DNA of 64,000 nucleotides, taken from contig NZ_JAUSXS010000001.1 of assembly GCF_030816195.1 (NCBI RefSeq), positions 3,061,501-3,125,500 of the forward strand. Direction: 5' to 3'. The stretch is from Pseudomonas sp. W4I3. Its GTDB lineage: Bacteria; Pseudomonadota; Gammaproteobacteria; Pseudomonadales; Pseudomonadaceae. How positions within the stretch are numbered: position 1 is the stretch's first letter; the number at the start of each line of letters is the position of its first letter. A model generated the notes under the pieces. It was not told where the DNA came from. It did not search any database and saw only the letters and a program-made list of their open reading frames with translations. The translations under genes and the position numbers were made by a program. Of the stretch, positions 9,355 to 20,488 are shown in pieces.

Positions 9355-9630
9355 TCAGTCCCGGTAAAACACCTGCACCAAGTGATAGCCGAACTTGCTC
9401 TTGATCGGCCCGTGAATCACCTTCACCGGCTTCTTGAAGATCACCGCATCAATAGCACCGACCATCTGCCCCGGCCGCACTTCACCCAGGTCTCCACCGC
9501 GTTTGCCCGACGGGCAGGTGGAGTACTTCTTGGCCAGCACATCAAAGGCTTCGCCTTTGGCAATGCGCTGTTTGAGCTGTTCGGCTTCTTCACTGGTTTT
9601 CACCAGGATATGACGGGCTTGGGCTTTCAT
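9355..9630 (-). CDS. ppiC: Parvulin-type peptidyl-prolyl cis-trans isomerase
   Basis: 91 residues, a single parvulin domain without signal peptide, hence cytoplasmic. Family hallmarks are ARHILVKTSEEAEQL at the start, CPSGKRGGDLGEVRPGQMV in the centre and GPIKSKFGYHLVQV at the end. It catalyses cis-trans isomerisation of X-Pro bonds. Length is that of E. coli PpiC. It is a paralogue of the parvulin at 24568-24849, sharing the ARHILV, GGDLG and FGYHL blocks. Upstream of it (minus strand) begins the hybrid sensor kinase, 44 bp away; the order looks coincidental. Confidence 0.92.
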   Translation of the reverse strand: MKAQARHILVKTSEEAEQLKQRIAKGEAFDVLAKKYSTCPSGKRGGDLGEVRPGQMVGAIDAVIFKKPVKVIHGPIKSKFGYHLVQVFYRD

Positions 9631-9673
9631 TCATCTCTACCAGGTGTGCGACGGCGCGCGATTATGCCTGAAC

Positions 9674-12211
9674 TCAGGCATCGACGCCGATCATGCTGCG
9701 GATTTTGGTCGCCAGCAGGTCAATCGAAAACGGCTTGGCCACCATGTCCATGCCGTGTTCCAGGAAACCCTGGCGCTCAGCGGCTTTTTCGGCGTAACCG
9801 GTCATGAACAGCACGCGCAATCCCGGTCGATGCTGGCGGGCGATTTCTGCCAGTTGCCGACCGTTCATGCCTGGCAGGCCGACGTCGGTGACCAGCAGGT
9901 CCACGCGCAAGTCCGATTCCAGCAACGGCAGCGCCGTGCGCGCATCCGCCGCCTGGTGCGCGGTATAGCCCAGCTCGTCGAGCACATTGACCACCAGCAT
10001 GCGCACCGCCGGGTCGTCCTCGACCACCACCACCGCTTCGCCGGCCAGGGCCACCGGCGCCTCGGTCAGGCTGACGGGCTGGCTGCTTTCCAGCGCGGTG
10101 CCATGCAGGCGCGGCAGGTACAGGCGCACGCAGGTGCCCTGGCCCGGTTCGCTCTGGATGGTCACATGGCCACCGGATTGCTGGGCAAAGCCGTAGATCA
10201 TCGACAAGCCCAGGCCGGTGCCCTGGCCGATGGGTTTGGTGGTGAAGAACGGGTCGAAGGCCTTGGCCAGGATTTTCGGCGCCATGCCGCTGCCGTTGTC
10301 GTGCACGCCGAGCATCACGTAATCGCCGGCCGTGACCGGCTCGAGGGTCGTGATGTCGGTGCCGTCCAGGTAGCTGTTGGCCGTTTCGATCAGCAGTTCG
10401 CCGCCATCGGGCATGGCGTCGCGGGCATTGATCACCAGGTTGAGCAGGGCGTTTTCCAGCTGGCTGGCGTCGGTGTTCACCGGCCAGATGTCTTTGCCCA
10501 GCTGCACCTTGAGCGCGATGTGCGCGCCCTTGGTGCGGCGGAACAGATCTTCCAGGGACGCCACCAACTGGTTGGGGTCGGTGGGGCGGCGGTCCAGCGA
10601 CTGGCGCCGCGAGAACGCCAGCAGCCGGTGGGTGAGGGCGGCGGCGCGGTGGGCAGAGGCCACAGCGGCATCGGCAAAACGTCCAATGTCTTCGCTGCGG
10701 CCGTCGGCAATGTACCGCTGCATCAGGTCGAGGCTGCCGATGATGCCGGTGAGCATATTGTTGAAGTCGTGGGCGATACCGCCCGTGAGCTGGCCCACCG
10801 CTTCCATTTTTTGCGCATGACGCAAGGCGTCTTCGGCGCGCTCGCGTTCGTACATCTCGTTTTGCAGGCGCTGGTTGGCCTCGGCCAGCGCCTGGGTACG
10901 CTGGGCCACGCGTTCTTCGAGGTTCTCGTTGAGATGGCGCAGGGCTTCTTCGGTGAGTTTGCGTTCGGTCTCGTCGATCACAAAAATGTAGAAACCGTTC
11001 ACCGAGCCGTCGTTGCTGAAGCGCGGCAGGTACTTCATCAGCGCATGGCGCGCTCGCCCGTCACGATGCGGCGTGACGGTCATGAAGCTGCACGCCTTGC
11101 CGTTGAGCGCGGCGGCGATCTTGTCTTCGCGCCCGGCGTACACGTCGTCGCCCAGCACTTCACGGATGGTCTTGCCGTACAGCTCCTGGGGCGTCATGCC
11201 GTACCAATCGAGGTAGGCGCTGTTGTTCAGGCGAAAGCGCTGGTCGTGGTCAACGTAGCCGATCAGTACCGGCATGGCGTTGATGATCAATTGCAGCTCG
11301 GTCTGGCTTTGACGCAGCGCCTGCTCGGTGTGCTTGCGCTCGGTGAGGTCCAGCGCGGCGCCGAGGAAGCGTGCCGGGCGGCCTTGCGCATCCTTGTAGC
11401 AGCGGCCACGGGCAAACACCCAGCGCACCTGGCCGTCGGCTTGCAGCAGGCGGTATTCCTCGGCGTATTCGGTGCCGAAGGTGATGCAATGCTTGATGCT
11501 GCGCGTGACCATGCCACGGTCTTCGGGATGTACGCCGAGCAGGTAGGCGCTGATGGGCAGCAGTCCGGCTTGAGTCGGGTCGACGCCATGCAAGAAAGCG
11601 AAGTGTGCGTCGGCGATAAATCGGTCTTCGCCGATGTCCCAATCCCAGGTGCCCACCGCGTCGGTCGCCGCCAGGGCAAGCTGCAGACGCTGCTCGGTGC
11701 TGTGCTGGGCCTTGAGGCTGTCTTCGGAGCGCTGTTGCAGTTCGAGGGCTTTGCTGCGTCGCTCGTTGGTTTCGATGGCGGTGACCAGGATCCCGGCCAC
11801 GCGGCCGCTTTCATCGCGCACCGGGCTGTAGGTCAGGTCGAGCCAGATTTCAGTGTCGCGGTGGTTGCGCTGCAGCACGAAACGCTGCTCGCTGAAGGTG
11901 CGCACCTGGCCGCCGAGCACCGCGTCGTAGATCGGCGCAGCGAAGTTTTGCAGTTCCGGCCACGTCGCGTGGACCGGCTGGCCCAGTGCATCGGGGTGCT
12001 TGTTGCCGGCCAGCACGGCGAAACCGTCGTTGTAGAGCTGGGTGAGCTGCTCGCCCCAGAGCAGCAGCATCGGCATGGGCGAGTGCGCCACGATATCCAC
12101 GGCGGTGCGCAGACTTTGCGGCCAGTCATTGGCCTCACCGAGGGGGCTTTGCGCCCAGTCCAGCCGCTCGATCATTGCCGCGGCTTCGCTACCGGTGGAT
12201 GTTCCATTCAT
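9674..12211 (-). CDS. PAS-containing hybrid sensor histidine kinase/response regulator
   Basis: 845 residues, no transmembrane segments, so a soluble sensor. In order: an N-terminal PAS-like module (about 15-150), a second PAS (about 175-295, ending DLTERKH), a third PAS (about 305-425, ending DETERKL), a coiled coil, then the HisKA dimerisation domain with phospho-acceptor His in GGIAHDFNN. The HATPase domain follows, with N box [15 protein letters not shown]1 DNGSGM and G2 GTGLGLSM. The C-terminal receiver domain has EDDP acidic residues, phospho-acceptor Asp in [13 protein letters not shown] and the KPF lysine. This is the architecture of Pseudomonas blue-light/PAS hybrid kinases, but no LOV cysteine motif (NCRFLQ) is present. 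The partner is unknown; no response regulator gene lies beside it. Confidence 0.9.
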   Translation of the reverse strand: MNGTSTGSEAAAMIERLDWAQSPLGEANDWPQSLRTAVDIVAHSPMPMLLLWGEQLTQLYNDGFAVLAGNKHPDALGQPVHATWPELQNFAAPIYDAVLGGQVRTFSEQRFVLQRNHRDTEIWLDLTYSPVRDESGRVAGILVTAIETNERRSKALELQQRSEDSLKAQHSTEQRLQLALAATDAVGTWDWDIGEDRFIADAHFAFLHGVDPTQAGLLPISAYLLGVHPEDRGMVTRSIKHCITFGTEYAEEYRLLQADGQVRWVFARGRCYKDAQGRPARFLGAALDLTERKHTEQALRQSQTELQLIINAMPVLIGYVDHDQRFRLNNSAYLDWYGMTPQELYGKTIREVLGDDVYAGREDKIAAALNGKACSFMTVTPHRDGRARHALMKYLPRFSNDGSVNGFYIFVIDETERKLTEEALRHLNENLEERVAQRTQALAEANQRLQNEMYERERAEDALRHAQKMEAVGQLTGGIAHDFNNMLTGIIGSLDLMQRYIADGRSEDIGRFADAAVASAHRAAALTHRLLAFSRRQSLDRRPTDPNQLVASLEDLFRRTKGAHIALKVQLGKDIWPVNTDASQLENALLNLVINARDAMPDGGELLIETANSYLDGTDITTLEPVTAGDYVMLGVHDNGSGMAPKILAKAFDPFFTTKPIGQGTGLGLSMIYGFAQQSGGHVTIQSEPGQGTCVRLYLPRLHGTALESSQPVSLTEAPVALAGEAVVVVEDDPAVRMLVVNVLDELGYTAHQAADARTALPLLESDLRVDLLVTDVGLPGMNGRQLAEIARQHRPGLRVLFMTGYAEKAAERQGFLEHGMDMVAKPFSIDLLATKIRSMIGVDA

Positions 12212-12354
12212 AAAAAGCCCTACGCATCACGCTTTGAAAAAAAATGACAACACCCATTATCCCAAGACAGGGCAACGGGTGGCTACCTCGAAAAATAGCA
12301 TGCATTTTCAAGTTTTCTTCAAAACGGCGCCTCAGGGCTGAAAGCTTTCATCAG

Positions 12355-14307
<1,953 letters not shown>

Positions 14308-14352
14308 GAGCAAGGTCTCTTCCTATACAAGTCTTGCAAACAATGGAGTTCC

Positions 14353-14445
14353 CATGTGGGAGGGGGCTTGCTCCCGATGGCAGTGTTTCAGTTTGCACAT
14401 TCATTGACTGACCCACCGCTATCGGGAGCAAGCCCCCTCCCACAT
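14353..14445. repeat. REP pair (REPIN-like)
   Basis: Inverted REP palindromes at about 14355-14378 and 14421-14445 with about 42 bp between, located between aacS and the dehydrogenase. It may separate the two transcripts or stabilise the upstream mRNA end. Confidence 0.85.
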
Positions 14446-14467
14446 TTTGATCTCCAGTGTTGGGGAG

Positions 14468-15241
14468 TTATTGCGCCAGCCAGCCACCGTCGATATTCCA
14501 CGCCGCGCCCCGTACCTGGCTGCCGGCCTCGCTGCATAAAAACAGCACCAGCTCACCCAGCTGCGGTGGCGTCACGAATTCCAGCGACGGCTGTTTCTCC
14601 GCCAGCAGATCATGCTGCGCCTGTTGCGGGTCCACCCCGCTGGCCGCGCGATCATCGATCTGCTTCTGCACCAGCGGCGTCAGCACCCAGCCCGGGCAGA
14701 TGGCGTTGCACGTCACGTTGCTGGTCGCGGTTTCCAGGCCCACCACCTTGGTCAGGCCGATCACCCCGTGCTTGGCCGCCACATAGGCCGCCTTGCCCAC
14801 CGAACCGACCTGGCCGTGCACCGAGGCGATATTGACGATGCGCCCCCAGCCCTTGGCCTTCATACCCGGCAGGCTCAAGCGCGTGCTGTGGAACACCGAC
14901 GACAGGTTGATGGCGATGATCGAGTCCCAGCGCTCCACCGGAAAATCCTCCACCGCCGCCACGTGCTGGATGCCGGCGTTATTGACCAGAATGTCCACGC
15001 CGCCGAACTCGCGCTCGGCATAGGCCAGCATCTCGGCGATCTGCGCCGGGTCGCTGACGTCTGCCGGGTGGTGCCCGACCTTGCCGCCAAACGCCTGCAC
15101 CTGGGCGATCACCGCGCTGGCATCGCCGAAGCCGTTGAGGATCAGGTTGGCGCCGGCCTTGGCCAGGCTCAGGGCAATGCCCAGGCCGATGCCGCTGGTG
15201 GAACCAGTGACCAGGGCGGTCTTGCCGTTCAATGTCGTCAT
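14468..15241 (-). CDS. bdhA: D-3-hydroxybutyrate dehydrogenase (SDR)
   Basis: 257 residues from ATG 15241, preceded by TGAGG 6-7 nt upstream; the GTG at 15253 would start inside that ribosome site. Classical short-chain dehydrogenase: NAD-binding TGSTSGIGLGIA (about 10-21), NNAG strand, catalytic Ser in NIASVHG and YVAAK Tyr-Lys pair. The C-terminal QIDDRAA...GVDPQQA...LLAEKQPS pattern is typical of bacterial 3-hydroxybutyrate dehydrogenases. It oxidises D-3-hydroxybutyrate to acetoacetate with NAD+. It starts 8 bp after the permease stop, so the two are cotranscribed, and it feeds the acetoacetyl-CoA synthetase. Confidence 0.93.
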   Translation of the reverse strand: MTTLNGKTALVTGSTSGIGLGIALSLAKAGANLILNGFGDASAVIAQVQAFGGKVGHHPADVSDPAQIAEMLAYAEREFGGVDILVNNAGIQHVAAVEDFPVERWDSIIAINLSSVFHSTRLSLPGMKAKGWGRIVNIASVHGQVGSVGKAAYVAAKHGVIGLTKVVGLETATSNVTCNAICPGWVLTPLVQKQIDDRAASGVDPQQAQHDLLAEKQPSLEFVTPPQLGELVLFLCSEAGSQVRGAAWNIDGGWLAQ

Positions 15242-15249
15242 GAAAAACC

Positions 15250-16641
15250 TCACACTATGCCGGTGGCGTAGAAAGTACCGATCACCACGAACACCGCGAG
15301 GGTCTTGATGATCGTGATGCCGAAAATGTCCTTGTAGGCTTCGCGGTGGGTCAGCCCGGTCACCGCCAGCAGCGTGATCACCGCGCCGTTGTGCGGCAGG
15401 GTGTCCATGCCGCCGCTGGCCATGGCCGCAACTCGGTGCAGCACTTCAAGGGGGATATTGGCCGCATGGGCCGCTGAAATAAAGCTCTCGGACATCGCGG
15501 CCAGGGCGATGCTCATGCCGCCGGACGCGGAGCCGGTGATGCCCGCCAGCAAGGTCACGGTAATGGCCTCGTTGACCAGCGGGTTGGGAATGCCCTTGAG
15601 CCAGTCCGCCAATACCAGGAACCCCGGCAACGAGGCGATCACAGCACCAAAACCGTATTCGGAGGCGGTGTTCATCGCCGCCAGCAGCGCGCCGCTCACC
15701 GCACTCTTGCTGCCTTCGGCCAGTTTGCTTTTAATCGCCGAAAAACCGCACACCAATACCACGATGATCCCCACCAGCAACGCCGCCTGCACCGCCCAGA
15801 TCGCGGTGAGCTTGGCAATGTCGGTCGTCACCGGAGCGCTCATGCCCGGCAGGCTGAGGCTGTGGGTCTTGCCGTACCACTGCGGGATCCAGTGGGTGAA
15901 CAGCAGGTTCATCACCCCCACCAGAATCAGCGGCGACAGCGCGACCCATGGGTTGGGCAGGCTGAGGTTGTCGGCCGTCTCCGGCTCGTTGCGCAGCTCG
16001 GTGCCATAGCCTTCACCCGCGCGCTGGGCCTTGTTGCGCTGGCGCGACAGGTAGAGCATGCCGGCACAGAACACGAAGATCGTGCCGATCAGCCCCAACC
16101 ACGGCGCCGCCCAGGCGGTGGTGTTGAAGAAGGTGCTGGGGATGATGTTCTGAATCTGCGGCGTGCCGGGCAGGGCGTCCATGGTGAACGAGAACGCACC
16201 GAGGGCGATGGTCGCCGGGATCAGGCGCTTGGGAATATTGCTCTGGCGGAACATCTCCGCGGCAAACGGGTACACCGCAAACACCACCACAAACAGCGAC
16301 ACGCCACCGTAAGTGAGCAGGGCGCAGACCAGCACGATCACCAGCATCGCCTGGCGCGTACCGAGCAAACGAATCGCGGCGGCGACAATCGAGCGCGAGA
16401 ACCCCGACAGCTCGATCAGCTTGCCGAACACCGCACCGAGCAGGAACACCGGGAAATACAGCTTGATGAAACCAACCATTTTCTCCATGAACACCCCGGT
16501 AAAGGCCGGTGCGACAGCGGAAGGGTCAGTCAGCAGAACAGCGCCGAGGGCGGCGATCGGGGCAAACAAGATAACGCTATAGCCACGGTAGGCAGCCAGC
16601 ATCAGCAGCGCCAGGGCTGCCAGGGCAATGATCACACTCAT
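15250..16641 (-). CDS. GntP-family permease, probable 3-hydroxybutyrate importer
   Basis: 463 residues, about a dozen hydrophobic segments along the whole length. It shows GntP/gluconate:H+ symporter style with KLIELSGFSRSIV, the GGVSLFVVVFAVYPFA helix and the DALPGTPQIQNIIPS loop. Members are inner-membrane proton symporters for small hydroxy acids. First gene of the minus-strand unit after a sigma-54 promoter at 16697-16712; its stop is 8 bp before the dehydrogenase start. In P. aeruginosa the equivalent permease (PA2004) neighbours bdhA and the sigma-54 activator, which supports D-3-hydroxybutyrate as substrate (inference from context). Confidence 0.88.
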   Translation of the reverse strand: MSVIIALAALALLMLAAYRGYSVILFAPIAALGAVLLTDPSAVAPAFTGVFMEKMVGFIKLYFPVFLLGAVFGKLIELSGFSRSIVAAAIRLLGTRQAMLVIVLVCALLTYGGVSLFVVVFAVYPFAAEMFRQSNIPKRLIPATIALGAFSFTMDALPGTPQIQNIIPSTFFNTTAWAAPWLGLIGTIFVFCAGMLYLSRQRNKAQRAGEGYGTELRNEPETADNLSLPNPWVALSPLILVGVMNLLFTHWIPQWYGKTHSLSLPGMSAPVTTDIAKLTAIWAVQAALLVGIIVVLVCGFSAIKSKLAEGSKSAVSGALLAAMNTASEYGFGAVIASLPGFLVLADWLKGIPNPLVNEAITVTLLAGITGSASGGMSIALAAMSESFISAAHAANIPLEVLHRVAAMASGGMDTLPHNGAVITLLAVTGLTHREAYKDIFGITIIKTLAVFVVIGTFYATGIV

Positions 16642-16696
16642 GGTGTGTCTCCATCGGATTGTTATTTTTGTGGGGGTAGCAGTTAAGCGGTGCTAT

Positions 16697-16712
16697 AGCG
16701 AGATGTGTGCCA
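16697..16712 (-). promoter_or_regulatory. Sigma-54 (-24/-12) promoter of the permease-bdhA unit
   Basis: On the minus strand the sequence reads TGGCACACATCTCGCT: GG and GC doublets 10 nt apart and a perfect TGGCAC -24 half; the -12 half is TCGC instead of TTGC. It lies 55 bp upstream of the permease ATG, and a sigma-54 activator gene is the next gene upstream. Confidence 0.72.
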
Positions 16713-16774
16713 GTTACTTAACGTATTGAAATCAAAAGATATTTATTCTTTTGGTTCAGTGAATTTCCGAGTTT

Positions 16775-16790
16775 GTCTCAATTTTGAGAC
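16775..16790. promoter_or_regulatory. Palindrome GTCTCA-N4-TGAGAC, candidate activator site
   Basis: Perfect 6-bp inverted repeat with 4-bp spacer, about 63 bp upstream of the -24 element. This is the position and symmetry expected for an upstream activating sequence of the adjacent sigma-54 regulator. Binding is inferred. Confidence 0.5.
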
Positions 16791-16802
16791 CAGCGCGGAA
16801 CA

Positions 16803-16831
16803 AATGTGGGAGGGGGCTTGCCCCCGATGGC
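16803..16831. repeat. Left half of a REP pair split by an insertion
   Basis: REP hairpin GTGGGAGGGGGCTTGCCCCC followed by GATGGC. Its natural partner REP lies at 17371-17397; the 493-bp element 16832-17324 sits between them, flanked by the 10-bp repeat CCCCGATGGC. Confidence 0.8.
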
Positions 16832-16945
16832 CATAGGTATCTACACAACTTTGTAGCAGCCTACGGTAACCACGATGCGAAGCGAGCCGCTCTTGATCTT
16901 GATCTTAGGCGCCCCGTTAAACCACGCTGGCCGGAATTCGATAGT

Positions 16946-17026
16946 GATTTGGAGGGTAAACCGGCAGTGGATGCCGGTTTAGCCGCCCCGCGCCATGGAT
17001 GGCGCGTGGCGGCGGCCCTCCAAATC
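16946..17026. repeat. Three-way-junction inverted repeat
   Basis: GATTTGGAGGG (16946-16956) pairs with CCCTCCAAATC (17016-17026). Inside are two further stems: AAACCGGCA/TGCCGGTTT (16958-16980) and a GCCGCC...GCGCCATGGATGGCGC...GGCGGC stem (about 16982-17013). The layout gives a branched structure in RNA or single-stranded DNA. Confidence 0.7.
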
Positions 17027-17209
17027 AATGTCGGATTACGGGCACACCGAGCGTGAGCGAGGTGCCGAGTGGTGGGGCAGGAGCCCTTTTGGTTACTTTT
17101 GGGGCTCTTTTCCAAAAGTGACCCGCCGTAAGGGCGGAACCCTAAGCCGCCGTTACCGCAGCAACGGATATGTACTCGCTCTGATCCAACATCATTGTCG
17201 GCTTTCAGG

Positions 17210-17239
17210 CCGCCATCGGGGGCAAGCCCCCTCCCACAT
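17210..17239. repeat. REP inside the 493-bp element
   Basis: Single REP palindrome ATCGGGGGCAAGCCCCCTCC with CCGCC before it and CACAT after it; no inverted partner within 60 bp. Confidence 0.75.
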
Positions 17240-17370
17240 TGGAACGCTGGGCGTCAGTTAGAGAGGCTTCGGCTGCTGAGCCGTCACAGGCTTAGGGCCG
17301 CGCGAAGTTGTGTAGATACCTATGCCCCGATGGCGGTGGGTCAGCAGGTAAAAATATTGACTGGACTATT

Positions 17371-17397
17371 GCTATCGGGGGCAAGCCCCCTCCCACA
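17371..17397. repeat. Right half of the split REP pair
   Basis: GCTATCGGGGGCAAGCCCCC followed by TCCCACA, inverted relative to 16803-16831; it ends just before the stop of the sigma-54 regulator gene. Confidence 0.8.
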
Positions 17398-17426
17398 GTG
17401 TCTGTCTTGAAATAGAGATTTGATTC

Positions 17427-18830
17427 TCATATTGGAGACTGATCAATCCCCAACGCCACCATCTTCTTGTACAACGTCGACCGTCCCAGCCCCAGCCGCT
17501 GCGCCGCTTCCACCACATTGCCCCCGCAGGCTTGCAGCGCCGCACCAATCACCTGTCGATCAAAACGCTCCCTGGCAGCGCTGAACGTTTCTGCCTCTAC
17601 CAACATCACCGTACTGCGCTCAACTGGTGTAAAGGTGCCAATCGCCGCCCGAATTTCCCCGGCATTCAGCACCAAGTCATCACTCAACAACGCCGCCCGC
17701 TCTAGCACATTGCGCAGCTCACGGATATTCCCCGGCCACGCATGCTGCGCCAACAGCGCCAGCGCTTCGCGGTCCAATTCATGCTGGCTGCGCAGTTCCT
17801 CGAGGATCGCTTCGCTCAGCGCCGGAATATCCTCCAGCCGCTCACGCAGCGGCGGCACCTGGATCGGTAATACGTTCAGGCGGTAGTACAAGTCCGCACG
17901 GAACTCGCCACGCTTGATCGCCGCTTCCAGGTCCATGGACGTCGCTGCGATGACCCGGACATCGCTGTGCAGCATTTCGTTGGAGCCCACCGGCTCGAAT
18001 TCCTTCTCCTGCAACACCCGCAGCAGCTTGCTCTGCAGTGGTAGCGGCATATCGCCAATTTCATCAAGGAACAGCGTGCCGCCTTGGGCAATCTGGAATT
18101 TGCCCGGACGGCCCTTGCGATCCGCGCCGGTAAAGGCGCCCGGGGCGGTGCCGAAGAATTCGGCTTCGAGCAGGTCGTGGGGAATCGCTGCGCTGTTGAT
18201 GCTGACAAAGGCTTTGTGCGCACGCGGCGACGCGCCGTGAATGGCCTGGGCGAGCAATTCCTTGCCGGTGCCGGTTTCGCCGAGCAGCAACACCGGCGAT
18301 TCGGCGCTCGCACTGCGCCGCGCACGGCGTTTGACTTCAAGGCTGGCGGCGCTGGTGCCGATAAAGTGCGCGAAGTTGTATTTGCTCTGCCGCGAGCGCA
18401 ACAGCGAGCGGGTGGACGCCAGTTCCTGCTGCAGGCTCAGGTAGCGCTCGATCAGCGGCGACAGGTTGCGCAGCTCGTCGAACAACGCGAAGCCGATCGC
18501 ACCGATCACCGCGCCCGCATCGTCGTGGATCGGCAGGCGCATCACCACCAGCGGGCCCTTGGGCGTGTCCTGGATGTCCAGCAGTATCGGCCGGTCGTTG
18601 CGCACCACCTGGCGTAACAGGCTGTTGGAAATCACCTGCTCACAGGGTTGGCCGATGGCCTGCTCGGCGCTCTTGAGGCCGAAACGCTTGGCGTAGCGCT
18701 CGTTCATCCAGACGATATTGGCATCACGGTCGACAATTACCGTGCCTTCGCTGGACTGCTCAATGATCTCGAACAGCGACTGAATGGCCAGGCCGCGAAC
18801 GTGTGGGTAGTCCTTGAGGCTGGTACTCAT
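17427..18830 (-). CDS. hbcR: Sigma-54-dependent activator of 3-hydroxybutyrate catabolism (HbcR-like)
   Basis: 467 residues. An N-terminal PAS sensor domain (about 15-120) is followed by a linker and a AAA+ domain (about 155-385) with Walker A GETGTGKE, the sigma-54-contact loop GAFTGA (here APGAFTGADRKG), Walker B TLFLDEIGDM and arginine-rich LYYRLNVLPI. The C-terminal Fis-type HTH is ACGGNVVEAAQRLGLGRSTLYKKM. It drives open-complex formation at -24/-12 promoters, and such a promoter lies in front of the neighbouring permease-bdhA unit. Gene order matches PA2005 (hbcR)-PA2004-PA2003 in P. aeruginosa. The PAS ligand is unknown; a 3-hydroxybutyrate-linked signal is inferred. Confidence 0.88.
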   Translation of the reverse strand: MSTSLKDYPHVRGLAIQSLFEIIEQSSEGTVIVDRDANIVWMNERYAKRFGLKSAEQAIGQPCEQVISNSLLRQVVRNDRPILLDIQDTPKGPLVVMRLPIHDDAGAVIGAIGFALFDELRNLSPLIERYLSLQQELASTRSLLRSRQSKYNFAHFIGTSAASLEVKRRARRSASAESPVLLLGETGTGKELLAQAIHGASPRAHKAFVSINSAAIPHDLLEAEFFGTAPGAFTGADRKGRPGKFQIAQGGTLFLDEIGDMPLPLQSKLLRVLQEKEFEPVGSNEMLHSDVRVIAATSMDLEAAIKRGEFRADLYYRLNVLPIQVPPLRERLEDIPALSEAILEELRSQHELDREALALLAQHAWPGNIRELRNVLERAALLSDDLVLNAGEIRAAIGTFTPVERSTVMLVEAETFSAARERFDRQVIGAALQACGGNVVEAAQRLGLGRSTLYKKMVALGIDQSPI

Positions 18831-18843
18831 GCGTGCAGAATCC

Positions 18844-18911
18844 TGTAGGCGCGAGCGTGCTCGCGAAGGTCGTCAACGATAATGCGGTGCATCTGGAGGC
18901 ACGCGCCTACA
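18844..18911. repeat. Second class of REP-like inverted repeat
   Basis: TGTAGGCGCG (18844-18853) and CGCGCCTACA (18902-18911) form the outer stem, with an inner GCGAGCGTGCTCGC hairpin at about 18851-18864. It is of the GTAGG-GCGAGC-type Pseudomonas REP, unlike the G5-type REPs elsewhere here. Its right arm contains the stop codon of the ABC ATPase gene. Confidence 0.65.
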
Positions 18912-20478
18912 AGGGGATATGCGCCGCTGCCAGAAGCTCCTTGGTGTAGGGATGCTGCGGCGCTTCGAACACAGCATGGCTGGGGCCGCGCTCTACCACT
19001 TTGCCGTCCTTGACCACGATCATATCGTGGGCCATCGCCCGCACCACCGCCAGGTCATGGCTGATGAACAGGTAGGTCAGGCCGTATTTCTCCTGCAGTT
19101 CGCGCAACAAGGCCACCACTTGTTTTTGCACCGTACGGTCCAGCGCGGAGGTCGGTTCATCCAGCAGCATCAACGCCGGCTTGAGCACCAGCGCCCGCGC
19201 AATCGCAATGCGCTGGCGCTGGCCGCCGGAAAATTCGTGGGGGTAACGGTGCCGGCTGGCGGGGTCAAGGCCGACATCCTTGAGCACCTGGATGACCTGC
19301 GCTTCGCGTTCGTCAAGGCTGCACGGCGCGTGAACCTCCAGGCCCTCGCTGATGATCTGCTGCACCGACATGCGTGGGCTGAGGCTGCCATACGGGTCCT
19401 GAAACACCACCTGCATTTGCTTGCGCCACGGACGCATTTGCCGGTGGTTGAGCGGGTCGAGGGCTTCACCCTGAAAGCGAATACTGCCAGTGGAGTCGAG
19501 CAAGCGCAGGATCGCCTGGCCCAGGGTCGACTTGCCCGAGCCGGACTCGCCGACAATCCCCAGGGTCTTGCCGCGTTGCACGCTGAGGCTGATACCGTCC
19601 ACCGCCTGCAGGTAGCGCTTGCGCCGCAACAGCCCGCCGCCAAGGGCAAACTGCACGCTCAGGTCGTCCACCTGCAACACCGTCTCGCGCTCGTCGCCGC
19701 ACAACACTTCAGCCGAGGGCTCGGCGTCCAGCAGCAGGCGGCTGTAGGGATGCTGCGGTGCGGTGAACAAGGTCTGGCAGTCGGCCTGCTCGACAATCTC
19801 GCCGGCGCGCATCACGCACACCCGCTGGGCAATGCTGCGCACCAGATTGAGGTCGTGGCTGATCAGCAGCAGTGACATGCCCAGGCGTTGCTGCAAAGAC
19901 TTGAGCAGCAGCAGGATCTTGCGCTGCACAGTCACGTCCAGCGCGGTGGTGGGTTCGTCGGCGATCAGCAGCTCCGGCTCGCAGGCCAGGGCCATGGCGA
20001 TCATCACCCGTTGGCGCTGGCCACCGGAGAGTTGGTGCGGATAGGCCTTGAGCCGCTCCTGGGGTTTCTGAATACCCACCAGGTCGAGCAGTTCGAGGAT
20101 CCGCGCCTGCGCCGCCTTGCCGCCCAGGCCCTTGTGCAGCAGCAGGGTTTCGCCGATCTGTTTTTCGATGGTGTGCAGCGGGTTCAGCGAGGTCATCGGC
20201 TCCTGGAAGATCATCGCGATGCGATTGCCGCGCAGCTTTTGCAGAGCAGCAGGCGAGGCGCCCATCAGTTCCTGGCCGCGATACTTCACCGAGCCTGTGC
20301 TGTGCGTGCCGGCTTCGGGCAGCAGTTGCAGGATCGAATGGGCGGTCACTGACTTGCCCGAGCCCGACTCGCCCACCAATGCCAGGCATTCGCCGTGGCG
20401 CACGTCCAGGTTCACATTGCGCACCACGGTGTGGCCGCTGAAGGCCACGCTGAGGTCACGGATTTCGATCAGGTTCAT
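18907..20478 (-). CDS. yejF: Peptide ABC transporter, fused double ATPase (YejF-type)
   Basis: 523 residues made of two complete ABC ATPase modules. Module one has Walker A GESGSGKS near residue 38, Q-loop [11 protein letters not shown], signature LSGGQRQR near 160 and Walker [13 protein letters not shown]. Module two repeats these with GESGSGKS near 320, FSGGQRQR near 440 and [12 protein letters not shown]. Each module ends with an oligopeptide-family C-terminal extension. It powers the YejA-YejB-YejE importer. It begins 11 bp after the yejE stop and is last in the operon. Length fits E. coli YejF. Confidence 0.93.
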   Translation of the reverse strand: MNLIEIRDLSVAFSGHTVVRNVNLDVRHGECLALVGESGSGKSVTAHSILQLLPEAGTHSTGSVKYRGQELMGASPAALQKLRGNRIAMIFQEPMTSLNPLHTIEKQIGETLLLHKGLGGKAAQARILELLDLVGIQKPQERLKAYPHQLSGGQRQRVMIAMALACEPELLIADEPTTALDVTVQRKILLLLKSLQQRLGMSLLLISHDLNLVRSIAQRVCVMRAGEIVEQADCQTLFTAPQHPYSRLLLDAEPSAEVLCGDERETVLQVDDLSVQFALGGGLLRRKRYLQAVDGISLSVQRGKTLGIVGESGSGKSTLGQAILRLLDSTGSIRFQGEALDPLNHRQMRPWRKQMQVVFQDPYGSLSPRMSVQQIISEGLEVHAPCSLDEREAQVIQVLKDVGLDPASRHRYPHEFSGGQRQRIAIARALVLKPALMLLDEPTSALDRTVQKQVVALLRELQEKYGLTYLFISHDLAVVRAMAHDMIVVKDGKVVERGPSHAVFEAPQHPYTKELLAAAHIPL

Positions 20479-20488
20479 ACGCAGTCAC

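Larger units (their letters stand above)
16832..17324. mobile_element. 493-bp MITE-like element with 20-bp terminal inverted repeats
   Basis: Left end CATAGGTATCTACACAACTT (16832-16851) and right end, its exact complement (17305-17324), bound a 493-bp block. The 10-mer CCCCGATGGC occurs directly outside both ends (16822-16831 and 17325-17334), as expected for a target-site duplication. Removing the block and one copy restores an ordinary REP pair. It has no credible transposase or other gene inside, so it would be non-autonomous. It contains a branched hairpin at 16946-17026, a hairpin at 17091-17123 (GGTTACTTTTGG pairing CCAAAAGTGACC) and a REP at 17210-17239. Together with the promoter region it makes up the 785-bp gap between the permease and its regulator. 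Confidence 0.65.

Noticed and set aside
9644..12247. 867-codon open frame opposite the hybrid sensor kinase
   Set aside because: It is the complement of a clear PAS-HisKA-HATPase-REC gene. The frame has no recognisable domain and reflects high GC codon bias.
16784..17261. Short frames inside the 493-bp element
   Set aside because: They cross inverted repeats and REP; they lack ribosome sites and resemble spurious calls in repeats.
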